Source: Pseudokineococcus marinus (GTDB lineage: Bacteria > Actinomycetota > Actinomycetes > Actinomycetales > Quadrisphaeraceae). Taken from it: a DNA stretch of 64,000 nt. The DNA is taken from contig NZ_JBBHZZ010000002.1 in NCBI RefSeq assembly GCF_037482405.1, positions 558,001-622,000 of the forward strand, read 5' to 3'. The notes under the pieces are model-generated. The model searched no databases, was not told where the DNA came from, and saw nothing but the letters and a program-made list of their open reading frames with translations. Position 1 is the first letter of the stretch; every line of letters begins with the position of its first letter. Of the stretch, positions 19,333 to 27,988 are shown piece after piece. Position numbers and translations under genes: made by a program.

Positions 19333-20181
19333 TCAGCCCTTGACGGCGCCGTTGGTGAGGCCGGCGACGATCCGGCGCTGGAAGACCAGGACGATGACGA
19401 CGACGGGGATGGTGACGACGACGGCCGCGGCCGACGTCGCCCCCGTGGGCTCCTCGAACTGCGAGGCGCCGGTGAAGAAGGCGAGTGCGGCGGGGACCGG
19501 GCGCGAGGCGTCGGTGGAGGTCAGCGAGATGCCGAAGACGAAGTCGTTCCAGGCGATGAAGAAGGCGATGATCGCCGTGGTGAAGACACCGGGGACCGCG
19601 AGCGGCACGATGACCTTGCGGAACGCCTGCCACGTGGTGGCGCCGTCCACCTGCGCCGCCTGCTCCATGTCCCACGGGATCTCGCGGAAGAAGGCCGACA
19701 GCGTCCAGATGGCGAGCGGCAGCGTGATCGACAGGTACGGGATGATGAGCCCGGGCCAGGTGTCGTACAGGCCGATCGCCCGCCACATGTTGAACAGCGG
19801 CGTGACGATCGAGATCACGGGGAAGATGGCCACCGCCAGGGCGGTGGTCAGCAGCACCTTCTTGCCGGGGAAGTCCAGCCGCGAGACGGCGTACGCCGTC
19901 AGCGTCGCCATGACGACGGCGATGGCCGTCGCGATGAGCGTGATCCCGATGGAGTTGCGCAGCGCCGGCAGGAAGAGGTCCGCCGCGTCGCCCGAGACGA
20001 TCAGCCGGTAGTTCTCCCAGGTGACGTCCGTGGGCAGGAACCGGTTGTCCGTGAGCTCGCTGGCCGGCTTGAGGCTCAGCGAGAAGATCCACGCCACCGG
20101 GAACAGGGCGTAGACGACGATCGCCACGGCGGCGACGTACCAGAGGGCCTTCTCCTTCCCCGACATCCGCACACCGCTCAT
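19333..20181 (-). CDS. sugB: Sugar ABC transporter permease (SugB/MalG type)
   Basis: A 282-residue permease with six helices. Its EAA motif is EQAAQVDGATTWQAFRKVIVPLAVPG (about residues 175-200). The C-terminus FQRRIVAGLTNGAVKG is diagnostic of MalG-type CUT1 permeases. The ATG at 20181 overlaps the SugA stop by one base (TGATG), implying coupled translation. It pairs with SugA to form the pore and contacts SugC. Two hydrophobic helices open the protein without a signal peptide. Length is normal. Confidence 0.87.
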   Translation of the reverse strand: MSGVRMSGKEKALWYVAAVAIVVYALFPVAWIFSLSLKPASELTDNRFLPTDVTWENYRLIVSGDAADLFLPALRNSIGITLIATAIAVVMATLTAYAVSRLDFPGKKVLLTTALAVAIFPVISIVTPLFNMWRAIGLYDTWPGLIIPYLSITLPLAIWTLSAFFREIPWDMEQAAQVDGATTWQAFRKVIVPLAVPGVFTTAIIAFFIAWNDFVFGISLTSTDASRPVPAALAFFTGASQFEEPTGATSAAAVVVTIPVVVIVLVFQRRIVAGLTNGAVKG

Positions 20182-21164
20182 CACTTGCCTCCCCGCTGCT
20201 GCGACAGGTCGACCTTGAACACCTTGACGAAGAGCACCGCGATGAGGACGACGAGCAGGAAGAGCAGCACCGAGATCGCCGACCCCAGGCCGACCTCCTG
20301 CCGTTGGATGGTCTGCCGGTAGGCGAGGAAGGCCAGCGTCTCCGTCCCGTTCGTGCCGGCCGTCATGATGAAGACGTTGTCGAAGATGCGGACGGCGTCG
20401 AGGGTGCGGAAGAGCAGGGCGACCATGATGGCCGCCTTCATGTTGGGGATGGTCACGCGGAAGAGCCGCTCGCGGAAGGTCGCCCCGTCGACGCGCGCGG
20501 CCTCCTGCAGGTCCTCCGGGACCTGCGCGAGGCCGGCGAGGAGCAGCAGGGAGATGAACGGCGTCGTCTTCCAGATCTCCGAGAGCATGATGACCGCGAG
20601 CGAGCTGCCGCGCTGGGCGAACCAGTTGAAGTCGTCGCCCACGAAGGGCAGCCACTGGTTGACGAAACCACCCGTGAGGTTGAAGGCGTAGAACCAGGCG
20701 AACGCCGAGACGACCGTGATGATGGCGTACGGGATGAGGATCGCCGTGCGCAGGACAGGACGGACCGTGCGGATCGCCTTGTGCATGACCATCGCCAGCG
20801 CGAAGCCGAGCACGAGCTCGACGGCCACGGTGATGACGGTGATGTAGCCGGTGGTCGCGAAGGCCCGCCACCACAGCGGGTCGGTCAGGATGGTGACGTA
20901 GTTCTGCAGGCCCACGAAGGCCCGGTCGTCGGGCGCCGTCAGGCGGTAGCTGAAGAGGGAGTCGTAGAGGGCCAGCAGCATCGGCCACGCGACCACGCCG
21001 ATCATGACGAGGAACGCCGGGGCGCACAGCAGCCAGCCGAGGTTGCGCTCGCCCCGGGCGCGGTCCGTCAGGGGCGCCCTCCGGCCGGCGCGCCGCTCGG
21101 GGCGCTGCCCCGTGCTCGCGGGCCGCGGGTCGACGCTCGCGCGCTCCTCGCGCACGGCGCTCAC
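20181..21164 (-). CDS. sugA: Sugar ABC transporter permease (SugA/MalF type)
   Basis: A 327-residue permease. An arginine-rich cytoplasmic N-terminus (about 40 residues) precedes TM1 (WLLCAPAFLVMIGVVAWPMLLAL). The EAA loop is EDLQEAARVDGATFRERLFRVTIPN (about residues 232-256). GTG 21164 overlaps the lpqY stop as GTGA. The large first periplasmic segment (FSYRLTAPDDRAFVGLQNYVTIL) is typical of CUT1 MalF-like subunits. The substrate is inferred to be trehalose from the LpqY-like partner upstream. Confidence 0.87.
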   Translation of the reverse strand: MSAVREERASVDPRPASTGQRPERRAGRRAPLTDRARGERNLGWLLCAPAFLVMIGVVAWPMLLALYDSLFSYRLTAPDDRAFVGLQNYVTILTDPLWWRAFATTGYITVITVAVELVLGFALAMVMHKAIRTVRPVLRTAILIPYAIITVVSAFAWFYAFNLTGGFVNQWLPFVGDDFNWFAQRGSSLAVIMLSEIWKTTPFISLLLLAGLAQVPEDLQEAARVDGATFRERLFRVTIPNMKAAIMVALLFRTLDAVRIFDNVFIMTAGTNGTETLAFLAYRQTIQRQEVGLGSAISVLLFLLVVLIAVLFVKVFKVDLSQQRGGK

Positions 21165-22504
21165 AGCAGCGCCTCGCCCTGGAGGACCTGGCGGATGAGC
21201 TCCGCCGACGCCGCGGGCGTGGTCTGCGGGTCCGCCGAGCCGGGGCGCCAGGTGCGCTGGATGCCCGTCGAGACGACGTCGTAGTAGGGCGTCTGGGGCC
21301 GCGGCGCCGCGAGCTCCACCGACTCCTCGATGGTCGGCGCCATCGGGTACTGGTCCAGCACCTCCTGGCCCTCGAAGGCCGCCGCCGCGCTCGGCGGGTT
21401 GCCGTTGCTGAGGAAGTAGTACTGCTGGTTCTCCGGCGAGGCGATGCACGTGGCCGCCTCGTAGGCCAGCTCGGGCCGCTCGGAGAAGGCCCCCACGCCG
21501 ATGTTGATGCCGCCGTAGGGGGTGGCCGGCTCGTCGTCCTCGGTGACCCGGGGGTAGAGGGTCCAGCCGTAGTCGTCGAGCGTCTCCTGCTCCATCGAGC
21601 CGGCCTCGACGAAGGACTGCGCCCGGGCCCAGACGAACGGCCAGTTGACCATGAACCCCCCGGCCTCGGACTCGAAGAGCGCCGCCGTGGCGTCCTCGTC
21701 CGCCGTCGACAGCTGGGGGCCGCCGACGCCCGCGTCGGCGATCGCCCGCATGATGCGCGCCGCCTCGGCGCCCTCGGGTCCGTCGATGGAGACCTCGATC
21801 TCCTCGGCGGGCGCCTCCGGGTTGGCCAGCACCTCGCCGCCCTGGGAGCGCACGAGGGCCGTCACCCAGACCGTCATCGACTCGGCCGCGGTGCCCTGCA
21901 CGCCGACCGTGGTGCCCGTCTGCTCGGCCGCCTCGATGATCTGGTCCCACGTGACCGGCTGGGACATGTCGAGCCCCGCCTCCTCGGCGACGCTCTTGCG
22001 GTACCAGAGGAGCTGGGTGTTGGCGAAGAACGGCACGGTCACGAGCTCCCCGTCGTAGGAGGCCCCCTCCAGCGCACCGGCGAGCGTCTGCTCGGAGAAC
22101 TGCTCCTCCACCTCCGGCGGCACCGGGGCGAAGAAGCCCGCCGTCGCGAACTCGGGGATGAAGGGCGGGTCGAGGCTCATGAGGTCCACCGAGGAGTCGC
22201 CCGCCACGAGCCGCCGCACGAGCTGCTCGCGCTGGCCCTGGGGGTTGTTCGGCAGGGTCTCGACCTCGAGGGCGTAGCGACCACCGCTGGCCTCGGTGCA
22301 CCGGGCGGCGATCTCCTGCTGGCCGCCCGAGTCGGGGTTGATGTACCAGTTGAGGATCGGGACGCCCGCCTCCGTGGTCTGCTGCCCCTCCGAGCCGCAG
22401 GAGACGAGCAGGGTCCCGGACAGGACGGCGCCCAGGGAGAGGGCCGCGGCGCGGCGCGACCTCCCGCGGCGCACGGGCGGCGGGTGGGGGTCGCGTGGTC
22501 GCAC
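21161..22504 (-). CDS. lpqY: LpqY-like sugar-binding lipoprotein (trehalose importer)
   Basis: A 447-residue SBP family 1 protein. The signal peptide has a twin-arginine-poor basic start and a lipobox LVSC (Cys36). From what I know of M. tuberculosis LpqY, shared words include an IAxRC segment early in the mature protein, EQLVRRLVAGD, NTQLLWYR, MVNWPFVWA, a GGINI block and YPMAP. LpqY-SugABC recovers trehalose released during mycolate or trehalose metabolism. Whether this organism has such glycolipids is unknown. The GTG at 22504 has AAGGAG eight bases upstream. First gene of the operon, divergent from fumC. Confidence 0.78.
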   Translation of the reverse strand: MRPRDPHPPPVRRGRSRRAAALSLGAVLSGTLLVSCGSEGQQTTEAGVPILNWYINPDSGGQQEIAARCTEASGGRYALEVETLPNNPQGQREQLVRRLVAGDSSVDLMSLDPPFIPEFATAGFFAPVPPEVEEQFSEQTLAGALEGASYDGELVTVPFFANTQLLWYRKSVAEEAGLDMSQPVTWDQIIEAAEQTGTTVGVQGTAAESMTVWVTALVRSQGGEVLANPEAPAEEIEVSIDGPEGAEAARIMRAIADAGVGGPQLSTADEDATAALFESEAGGFMVNWPFVWARAQSFVEAGSMEQETLDDYGWTLYPRVTEDDEPATPYGGINIGVGAFSERPELAYEAATCIASPENQQYYFLSNGNPPSAAAAFEGQEVLDQYPMAPTIEESVELAAPRPQTPYYDVVSTGIQRTWRPGSADPQTTPAASAELIRQVLQGEALL

Positions 22505-22655
22505 GGCGGTCTCCTTCGTCGTCGAAGAGATGCGTGGGCGCAGCGTGCCCGCACCCCGGACCGCCCGCCACCCGGAGATCGCCGACATGTCGGACGCGTC
22601 ACGCCCGGAGCCGTCCGGGAGCCTCCCGCCCCTGCGGCACGGCACGATGGCGCCC

Positions 22656-24083
22656 ATGACGGACACCCCGACGAACTCCGCCGGAACGCCCGAGGGCTAC
22701 CGGGTCGAGCACGACACCATGGGCGAGGTCCTCGTCCCCGCCGACGCCCTCTACCGGGCGCAGACCCAGCGCGCGGTCGAGAACTTCCCCATCAGCGGGA
22801 CGACGCTCTCGCGCGTCCACGTCGAGGCCCTCGCCCGCATCAAGAAGGCCGCGGCGCAGGCCAACGCCGAGCTCGGCGTCCTCGACCAGGACGTCGCCGA
22901 CGCGATCGCCGCCGCCGCGGACGAGGTGGCCTCCGGCGCCCACGACGACCAGTTCCCCGTCGACGTCTTCCAGACGGGCTCCGGCACGTCGTCGAACATG
23001 AACACCAACGAGGTCCTCGCGACGCTGGCGACCCGCCGCCTCGGCCGCGACGTGCACCCCAACGACCACGTCAACGCCTCGCAATCCTCCAACGACGTCT
23101 TCCCCACGTCGGTGCACGTGGCCGCGACGTCGGGCGTCGTCCAGCAGCTGCTGCCCGCCCTCGAGCACCTCGCGGACGCCCTGCAGCGCAAGGCCGACGC
23201 CTGGGCCGGCGTCGTCAAGGCCGGTCGCACCCACCTCATGGACGCCACCCCCGTGACGCTGGGCCAGGAGTTCGGCGGCTACGCCCAGCAGGTGCGCTAC
23301 GGCGCCGAGCGCGTGCGGGCCGCCCTCCCGCGCACGGCCGAGGTCCCCCTCGGCGGCACGGCCACCGGCACCGGCATCAACACGCCCGCGGGCTTCCCGC
23401 AGCGCGTCATCGAGCTGCTGGCGCAGGACACGGGCCTGCCGGTCACCGAGGCGCCCGACCACTTCGAGGCGCAGGGCGCGCGCGACGGCCTCGTCGAGCT
23501 GTCGGGCGCGCTGCGCTCGGTCGCCGTCAGCCTGACGAAGGTCTGCAACGACCTGCGGTGGATGGGCTCGGGGCCGAACACCGGCCTCGGCGAGCTCCGC
23601 ATCCCGGACCTGCAGCCGGGCAGCTCGATCATGCCGGGCAAGGTGAACCCCGTCGTCCCCGAGGCCGTGCTCATGGTGTGCGCCCAGGTCGTCGGCAACG
23701 ACGCCGCGACGGCGTGGGCGGGCGCGAGCGGCTCCTTCGAGCTCAACGTCGCCATCCCCGTCATGGCGCGCAACGTGCTCGAGTCCGTCGTCCTGCTCGC
23801 CAACGGCTCGCGGATCCTCGCCGACCGCACGGTCGAGGGCCTCGAGGCCGACGAGGAGCGCGCCCGCGCCCTCGCCGAGTCCTCGCCGTCCATCGTCACG
23901 CCGCTCAACCGCGTCATCGGCTACGAGGCGGCCGCGAAGGTCGCCAAGCACGCCGTCGCCCACGGCGTCACGGTGCGCGAGGCCGTCGTCGCCCTCGGCT
24001 TCGTCGAGCGCGGCGAGGTCACCGAGGACCAGCTCGACAGCGCCCTCGACGTCCTCGCCATGACGCGGCCGCCGCAGCGCTGA
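22656..24083 (+). CDS. fumC: Class II fumarate hydratase
   Basis: A 475-residue TCA-cycle enzyme interconverting fumarate and malate. Signatures: TGSGTSSNMNTNEVLA (about residue 110), HVNASQSSNDVFPTSVHVAA (about 138), KAGRTHLMDATPVTLGQE and the superfamily signature GSSIMPGKVNPVVPEA (about residue 325). These distinguish it from aspartase/adenylosuccinate lyase only by context, but length and the NTGLGELRIP-type words fit FumC. Two in-frame ATG codons exist (22647 and 22656); the second was chosen and neither has a clear ribosome binding site. It ends before a very long perfect hairpin and a family B repeat cluster. Confidence 0.94.
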   Translation: MTDTPTNSAGTPEGYRVEHDTMGEVLVPADALYRAQTQRAVENFPISGTTLSRVHVEALARIKKAAAQANAELGVLDQDVADAIAAAADEVASGAHDDQFPVDVFQTGSGTSSNMNTNEVLATLATRRLGRDVHPNDHVNASQSSNDVFPTSVHVAATSGVVQQLLPALEHLADALQRKADAWAGVVKAGRTHLMDATPVTLGQEFGGYAQQVRYGAERVRAALPRTAEVPLGGTATGTGINTPAGFPQRVIELLAQDTGLPVTEAPDHFEAQGARDGLVELSGALRSVAVSLTKVCNDLRWMGSGPNTGLGELRIPDLQPGSSIMPGKVNPVVPEAVLMVCAQVVGNDAATAWAGASGSFELNVAIPVMARNVLESVVLLANGSRILADRTVEGLEADEERARALAESSPSIVTPLNRVIGYEAAAKVAKHAVAHGVTVREAVVALGFVERGEVTEDQLDSALDVLAMTRPPQR

Positions 24084-24089
24084 CGCACC

Positions 24090-24140
24090 TGACGCACGAG
24101 GGCCGCCACCTGCGTCGCAGGTGGCGGCCCTCGTGCGTCA
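24090..24140. terminator. Very long perfect hairpin after fumC
   Basis: Arms 24090-24112 and 24118-24140 are perfectly complementary for 23 pairs with loop CGTCG. It begins seven bases after the fumC stop. No U tract follows. Confidence 0.9.
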
Positions 24141-24149
24141 CCCCTCAGG

Positions 24150-24300
24150 CGGACGTCGTCGCCGTCGTCCGCCCGGCGGGGCCCTCCACACGGACGTCGT
24201 CGCCTCGTTCCGCCGGACGAGGCCCCTCACACGGACTTCGTAGCCTTCTCCCGCCCGGAGAAGCCTTCGCGGCGGACTTCGTAGCCTTCTCCCGCCGCGG
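24150..24300. repeat. Family B intergenic repeat cluster, exact 41-bp period (second locus)
   Basis: Four units begin with CGGAC at 24150, 24191, 24232 and 24273, each 41 bases apart. The last two share CGGACTTCGTAGCCTTCTCC exactly; the first two are diverged (CGGACGTCGTCGCC). The cluster lies between the convergent fumC and transglycosylase genes and ends four bases before the latter's stop. Confidence 0.9.
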
Positions 24301-24303
24301 GGC

Positions 24304-25194
24304 TCAGTACCAGTTCGTGGCCTGGCTGTGGCTCCAGGCGCTGCACGGGGTGCCGTAGACGTCGGCGATGTACTGCAGGCCCCACGTGATCTGCGTGACG
24401 GGGTTGGTCTCCCAGTCGGCGCCGGCGCTCGCCATCTTGCTGCCGGGCAGGGCCTGCGGGATGCCGTAGGCGCTCGACGTCGGGTTGTCGGCGTCCCACT
24501 GCCAGCCGCTCTCCTTCGTCCAGAGCTGGTCCAGGCACGACATCTGGTCGGAGCTCCAGCCGCGGTCGGCGACCATCGAGGCGGCCACGCCGCGGGGGTC
24601 GCGCTGCGCGCTGCGGCTCGCCGCGGCGGCCTCCGCCTCGCGCTCCGCCTGCGCCTCCTCGGCCGCGCGGGCGGCGGCCTCCTCGTCGGCGCGGCGCTGG
24701 GCCTCCTCGGCCGCGGCGCGCTCGGCGGCCTCGCGCTCCGCCGCCTCGCGGGCGGCCGCCTCCTCGGCCGCGCGACGGGCGGCCTCGGCCTCCTGGGCGG
24801 CCCGCACGTGCGCGCGGTGCTCCGACGCCTCGGCCCGCTCCGCGCGCAGCTCACCGGGGCCGTCGTCCGGGAGGTCGAGCGCGGCGTCCGCCGAGGCGGG
24901 CGCCAGCAGGGGCGCGGTCGACCCCTCCGCGGTCGTCGCCGGGCTCGAGGCGGTGACGGCGCCCGTGCCCGCGGCGACGACCCCGCCGGCGAGGAGCACG
25001 GCGGTCGTGACGCGCCCGACGCGGCTGAGCAGGGCGCTGCGGGCGCTGCCCGCGGCGCGCGCGGCGGCGTGCCGGGCGGGCCCCCTCCGGACGGTGGGGC
25101 GGGCGGTCGGGTGGGCGGTGGGGTGAGCGGGAGTGCGGTCGGTCGGGCGGCGTCGCTGCCACGGTGCTCGGTCGGTCTGGCGGTGACGGCCCAC
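24304..25194 (-). CDS. Secreted lytic transglycosylase-like protein with long charged linker
   Basis: A 296-residue protein. An arginine/threonine-rich N-terminus (about 50 residues) precedes a hydrophobic segment (TTAVLLAGGVVAAGTGAVT), read as a signal or anchor. A highly charged Ala/Glu/Arg helical linker (about 105-200) is probably a coiled coil. The C-terminal lysozyme-like domain contains QLWTKESGWQWDADNPTSSAYGIPQALPGSKM (catalytic glutamate in KESGW) and ends HSQATNWY. Related proteins cleave peptidoglycan during growth or resuscitation. The GTG start has GAGGAGAGG upstream. The Ala/Glu linker is unusually uniform. The gene is isolated between a repeat cluster and a regulatory-looking upstream region. 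Confidence 0.82.
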   Translation of the reverse strand: MGRHRQTDRAPWQRRRPTDRTPAHPTAHPTARPTVRRGPARHAAARAAGSARSALLSRVGRVTTAVLLAGGVVAAGTGAVTASSPATTAEGSTAPLLAPASADAALDLPDDGPGELRAERAEASEHRAHVRAAQEAEAARRAAEEAAAREAAEREAAERAAAEEAQRRADEEAAARAAEEAQAEREAEAAAASRSAQRDPRGVAASMVADRGWSSDQMSCLDQLWTKESGWQWDADNPTSSAYGIPQALPGSKMASAGADWETNPVTQITWGLQYIADVYGTPCSAWSHSQATNWY

Positions 25195-25245
25195 GGTGCG
25201 GTCGACCTCTCCTCGGGCGCACCCGGCGGGCGCGCGGAGGAGCCA

Positions 25246-25275
25246 CCGTGCATCACGGAACGGTCACGGGTCAAA
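25246..25275 (-). promoter_or_regulatory. Candidate regulatory site upstream of the transglycosylase gene
   Basis: On the minus strand TTGACC (25269-25274, -35-like) is followed by two direct CGTGA words 11 bases apart. The spacing of about one helical turn suggests a tandem regulator site. Cell-wall hydrolase genes of actinobacteria are often MtrA targets, but this match is only suggestive. Confidence 0.3.
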
Positions 25276-25333
25276 ACACGCGGCGCTACCGGCGTGCGCC
25301 TGCGCTCCCGCTGTGCTACCCGCCGTGACGACG

Positions 25334-25366
25334 GGGGGGCCTCCGGCCCCGGTCGGCGGGCCCCCC
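25334..25366. terminator. GC hairpin downstream of phoH2
   Basis: GGGGGGCC (25334-25341) pairs with 25359-25366, plus one G-T pair, around a 15-base loop. It lies 55 bases past the phoH2 stop. Confidence 0.45.
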
Positions 25367-25421
25367 GCACCGCCGCGTCACCGCTGGTGACGACGGGACC
25401 GCCGCCCCCCGCGCCGGCCCC

Positions 25422-26723
25422 CTAGGGCTCGAGGCCCTCCAGCAGCTCGGTGACGAGCGCGGCCACGGGCGAGCGCTCCGAGCGCGTGAGCGTCACGTGC
25501 GCGAAGAGCGGGTGGCCCTTGAGCTTCTCGATGACCGCGGCGACGCCGTCGTGGCGGCCCACGTGGAGGTTGTCGCGCTGGGCGACGTCGTGGGTGAGGA
25601 CCACGCGGCTGCCCTGCCCGATGCGCGACAGGACGGTGAGCAGCACGCCGCGCTCGAGGGACTGCGCCTCGTCGACGACGACGAAGGCGTCGTGGAGGCT
25701 GCGGCCGCGGATGTGGGTGAGCGGCAGCACCTCGAGCAGGTCGCGGGCCATGACCTCCTCCACGACCTCGGGGCTCACGAGCGCCCCGAGGGTGTCGAAG
25801 ACGGCCTGGGCCCAGGGGCCCATCTTCTCCGCCTCGGTGCCCGGCAGGTAGCCGAGGTCCTGGCCGCCGACGGCGTACAGGGGTCGGAAGACGACGACCT
25901 TCTTCTGCGTGCGGCGCTCGAGCACGGCCTCCAGCCCTGCGCACAGGGCCAGGGCGGACTTGCCCGTCCCCGCCCGCCCGCCGAGGCTGACGATGCCGAG
26001 GTCGGGGTCCAGCAGCAGGTCGACGGCGACCCGCTGCTCGGCGCTGCGGCCCCGGACGCCGAAGACCTCGCGGTCGCCCCGGACGAGCCGCACGGACTTG
26101 TCCGCCGCCACCCGCCCCAGCGCCGAGCCGCGCGGGCTGAGGAGCACGAGGCCCGTGTGGACGGGCAGCTCGGCCGCTCGAGGGTCCTCCAGCCGCTCCT
26201 CGCCGTACAGCTGCGCCATCGCCGCCTCGTCGAGCTCGAGCTCGGCGAGCCCGGTCCACCCGGAGTCGACCGCGGCGTCGGCCCGGTACTCCTCGGCGGG
26301 GAGCCCGAGGGCCGACGCCTTGACCCGCATGGGGGTGTCCTTGCTGACGACGACGACGTCGCGCCCCTCGGCCGACAGGTTGCGCGCGACGGCGAGCACC
26401 CGGGAGTCGTTGTCGCCGAGGCGCAGCCCGGCCGGCAGGGAGGTCGGGTCGACGTGGTTGAGCTCGACGTGCAGGGTGCCGCCGTCCGAGCCCACGGGCA
26501 CCGGCCCGTCGAGGCGGCCGTGGCGGGCCCGCAGGTCGTCGAGGAGCCGCAGGGCCGTGCGCGCGAAGTAGCCGACCTCCGGGTGGTGGCGCTTGGCCTC
26601 GAGCTCGACGACGACGACGAGCGGCAGCACGACCTCGTGCTCGGCGAAGCGCAGCATCGCGTGCGGGTCCGAGAGGAGGACGGAGGTGTCGAGGACGTAC
26701 GTGCGCGCGGGGGTGGTGGCCAC
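25422..26723 (-). CDS. phoH2: PhoH2: PIN-domain RNase fused to PhoH ATPase
   Basis: A 433-residue two-domain protein. The N-terminal PIN domain (about 1-150) has the acidic residues YVLDTSVLL, a VVVVELEAK helix and DNDSRVLAVA...VVVSKDTPMRVKA. The C-terminal PhoH domain has Walker A GRAGTGKSALAL (about 250), QKKVVVFRPLYAVG, and Walker B FVVVDEAQSL (about 345) with the TVLSRIGQGSRVVLTHDVAQ block. Mycobacterial PhoH2 is a sequence-specific RNA helicase and RNase. The GTG at 26723 has GAGGAG upstream. It matches Rv1095 in position, between uppS and fum. No antitoxin-like small gene was confidently found upstream. Confidence 0.92.
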   Translation of the reverse strand: MATTPARTYVLDTSVLLSDPHAMLRFAEHEVVLPLVVVVELEAKRHHPEVGYFARTALRLLDDLRARHGRLDGPVPVGSDGGTLHVELNHVDPTSLPAGLRLGDNDSRVLAVARNLSAEGRDVVVVSKDTPMRVKASALGLPAEEYRADAAVDSGWTGLAELELDEAAMAQLYGEERLEDPRAAELPVHTGLVLLSPRGSALGRVAADKSVRLVRGDREVFGVRGRSAEQRVAVDLLLDPDLGIVSLGGRAGTGKSALALCAGLEAVLERRTQKKVVVFRPLYAVGGQDLGYLPGTEAEKMGPWAQAVFDTLGALVSPEVVEEVMARDLLEVLPLTHIRGRSLHDAFVVVDEAQSLERGVLLTVLSRIGQGSRVVLTHDVAQRDNLHVGRHDGVAAVIEKLKGHPLFAHVTLTRSERSPVAALVTELLEGLEP

Positions 26724-27063
26724 GAGGTGCTCCTCACCCGCCCGCGCGCCGCCGCGCGGGCGGCTACTCGACGGGCTGGGCCGGCGGGGCGGGCCGTGCC
26801 GCGAGCGCTCCCCCGGCCCCGCGACGAGCGGGCGCGGCGGCGGCCGGCTCCCCGTCCACGGGTGCTGCTGGGGCGTGCGCCACGTCCGACCTCCCGGGGC
26901 GACGGGTCGGTCCGCCGCCGTCCCCGACGCTAGACCGCAGGGCCCGCCGCGCCGGGGAGCGCCCGGGCGCGTCGCGCGGACGGGTGAGCGGCGCGAGCGG
27001 CGCCCGTGACGGGTGGGCACGACGAGGCTCGTGGGACGTCGGCGGGCCGACGAGGCGGGGTCG
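26724..27063. other. 340-bp intergenic region between uppS and phoH2
   Basis: Contains the phoH2 ribosome binding site and a GC hairpin at about 26740-26765 (CCGCCCGCGCG against CGCGCGGGCGG). A TAGCGT hexamer sits on the minus strand near 26930. A 39-codon open frame (26883 to 26764, minus) has a GGGAGG site but poor third-position GC, so it is not called as a gene. No RNA family was recognised. Confidence 0.5.
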
Positions 27064-27828
27064 TCAGGATCCGTAGCGGCGCTCGCGCGCGGCGTAGGCG
27101 CGCAGCGCGCGGAGCAGGTCCACGCGCCGGAAGGCGGGCCAGAGGGCCTCGCAGAAGTAGAACTCGCTGTGCGCGCTCTGCCACAGGAGGAAGCCCGAGA
27201 GCCGCTGCTCGCCGGAGGTGCGGATGACGAGGTCCGGATCGGGCTGGCCCTTGGTGTAGAGGTGCTCGGCGATGTGGTCGACGGTGACGACCTCGGCCAG
27301 CTCCTCCACCGTGCGCCCGGCCGCCGCCTCCTCGCGGAGCAGCGAGCGCACCGCGTCGGCGATCTCCTGGCGGCCGCCGTAGCCGATGGCGACGTTGACG
27401 TGGAGGCCGCCGTCGTCGCGCGTCGACGCCGCCGCCGCGGCGAGCCGCTCGGCCGTGTCCGGGGGCAGCAGGTGGAGCGCGCCGATCGGGTGCACGCGCC
27501 AGCGGCCGGTGGCGACGAGGCCGAGGACGGCGTCCTCGATGATGCCGAGGAGCTCGGAGACCTCGTCCGGGTCGCGCCGGAGGTTGTCCGTCGAGAGCAG
27601 GTAGAGCGTGACGACGCGGACGCCCGCGTCCTCGCACCAGCCGAGGAAGTCGATGATCTTGTCGGCGCCGCGGCGGTGGCCCGCGTGCGCGGCGAGCCCC
27701 GACTGGCGCGCCCAGCGGCGGTTGCCGTCGAGGATGACCCCCACGTGGTGGGGGCCCTCCGGGCTGCGGCCGACCGACGCCACGAGACGTCGCTCGTAGG
27801 CCCGGTACAGGAGGTCGCGCAGGGCCAC
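27064..27828 (-). CDS. uppS: (Z)-isoprenyl diphosphate synthase (UppS family, Rv1086-like)
   Basis: A 254-residue cis-prenyltransferase. It has the catalytic GVILDGNRRWAR (about residues 29-40), HRRGADKIIDFLGWCEDAGV, LYLLSTDNLRRDPDEV, the DLVIRTSGEQRLSGFLLWQSA block and the final EFYFCEALWPAFRRVDLLRAL. It condenses isopentenyl diphosphate with an allylic primer to give a Z-prenyl chain. By position next to hlyIII, as Rv1086 is, it may be the short-chain enzyme rather than the undecaprenyl synthase. The GTG at 27828 lacks a ribosome binding site and has TAGCGT seven bases upstream (leaderless pattern). Confidence 0.93.
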   Translation of the reverse strand: MALRDLLYRAYERRLVASVGRSPEGPHHVGVILDGNRRWARQSGLAAHAGHRRGADKIIDFLGWCEDAGVRVVTLYLLSTDNLRRDPDEVSELLGIIEDAVLGLVATGRWRVHPIGALHLLPPDTAERLAAAAASTRDDGGLHVNVAIGYGGRQEIADAVRSLLREEAAAGRTVEELAEVVTVDHIAEHLYTKGQPDPDLVIRTSGEQRLSGFLLWQSAHSEFYFCEALWPAFRRVDLLRALRAYAARERRYGS

Positions 27829-27835
27829 GCACCGC

Positions 27836-27841
27836 ACGCTA
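27836..27841 (-). promoter_or_regulatory. Candidate -10 box for leaderless uppS
   Basis: TAGCGT on the minus strand, seven bases before the GTG at 27828. Confidence 0.5.
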
Positions 27842-27988
27842 CTCCGGCGCCGTCCGGCGCTCCTCGCCGACGGCGGACGGCCGCCCCGGGCACGTCTACG
27901 CTCGTCCGGTCGTCCTGCGGGGAGGGCGGGTGCGACAGCACGGGCGGACGCCGGCGGCGCCCGCCGACGCGGGTGCGGAGGAGGCCAC

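Noticed and set aside
25195..25421. c-di-AMP (ydaO-type) riboswitch before the transglycosylase gene
   Set aside because: Looked for because such leaders occur before actinobacterial wall hydrolases, but the conserved paired blocks were not seen.
26764..26883. 39-codon open frame upstream of phoH2 as a possible antitoxin-like gene
   Set aside because: It has a ribosome-binding-like GGGAGG, but several codons end in A or T, unlike neighbouring genes, and the product is only Ala/Pro/Arg-rich. Not convincing as coding.
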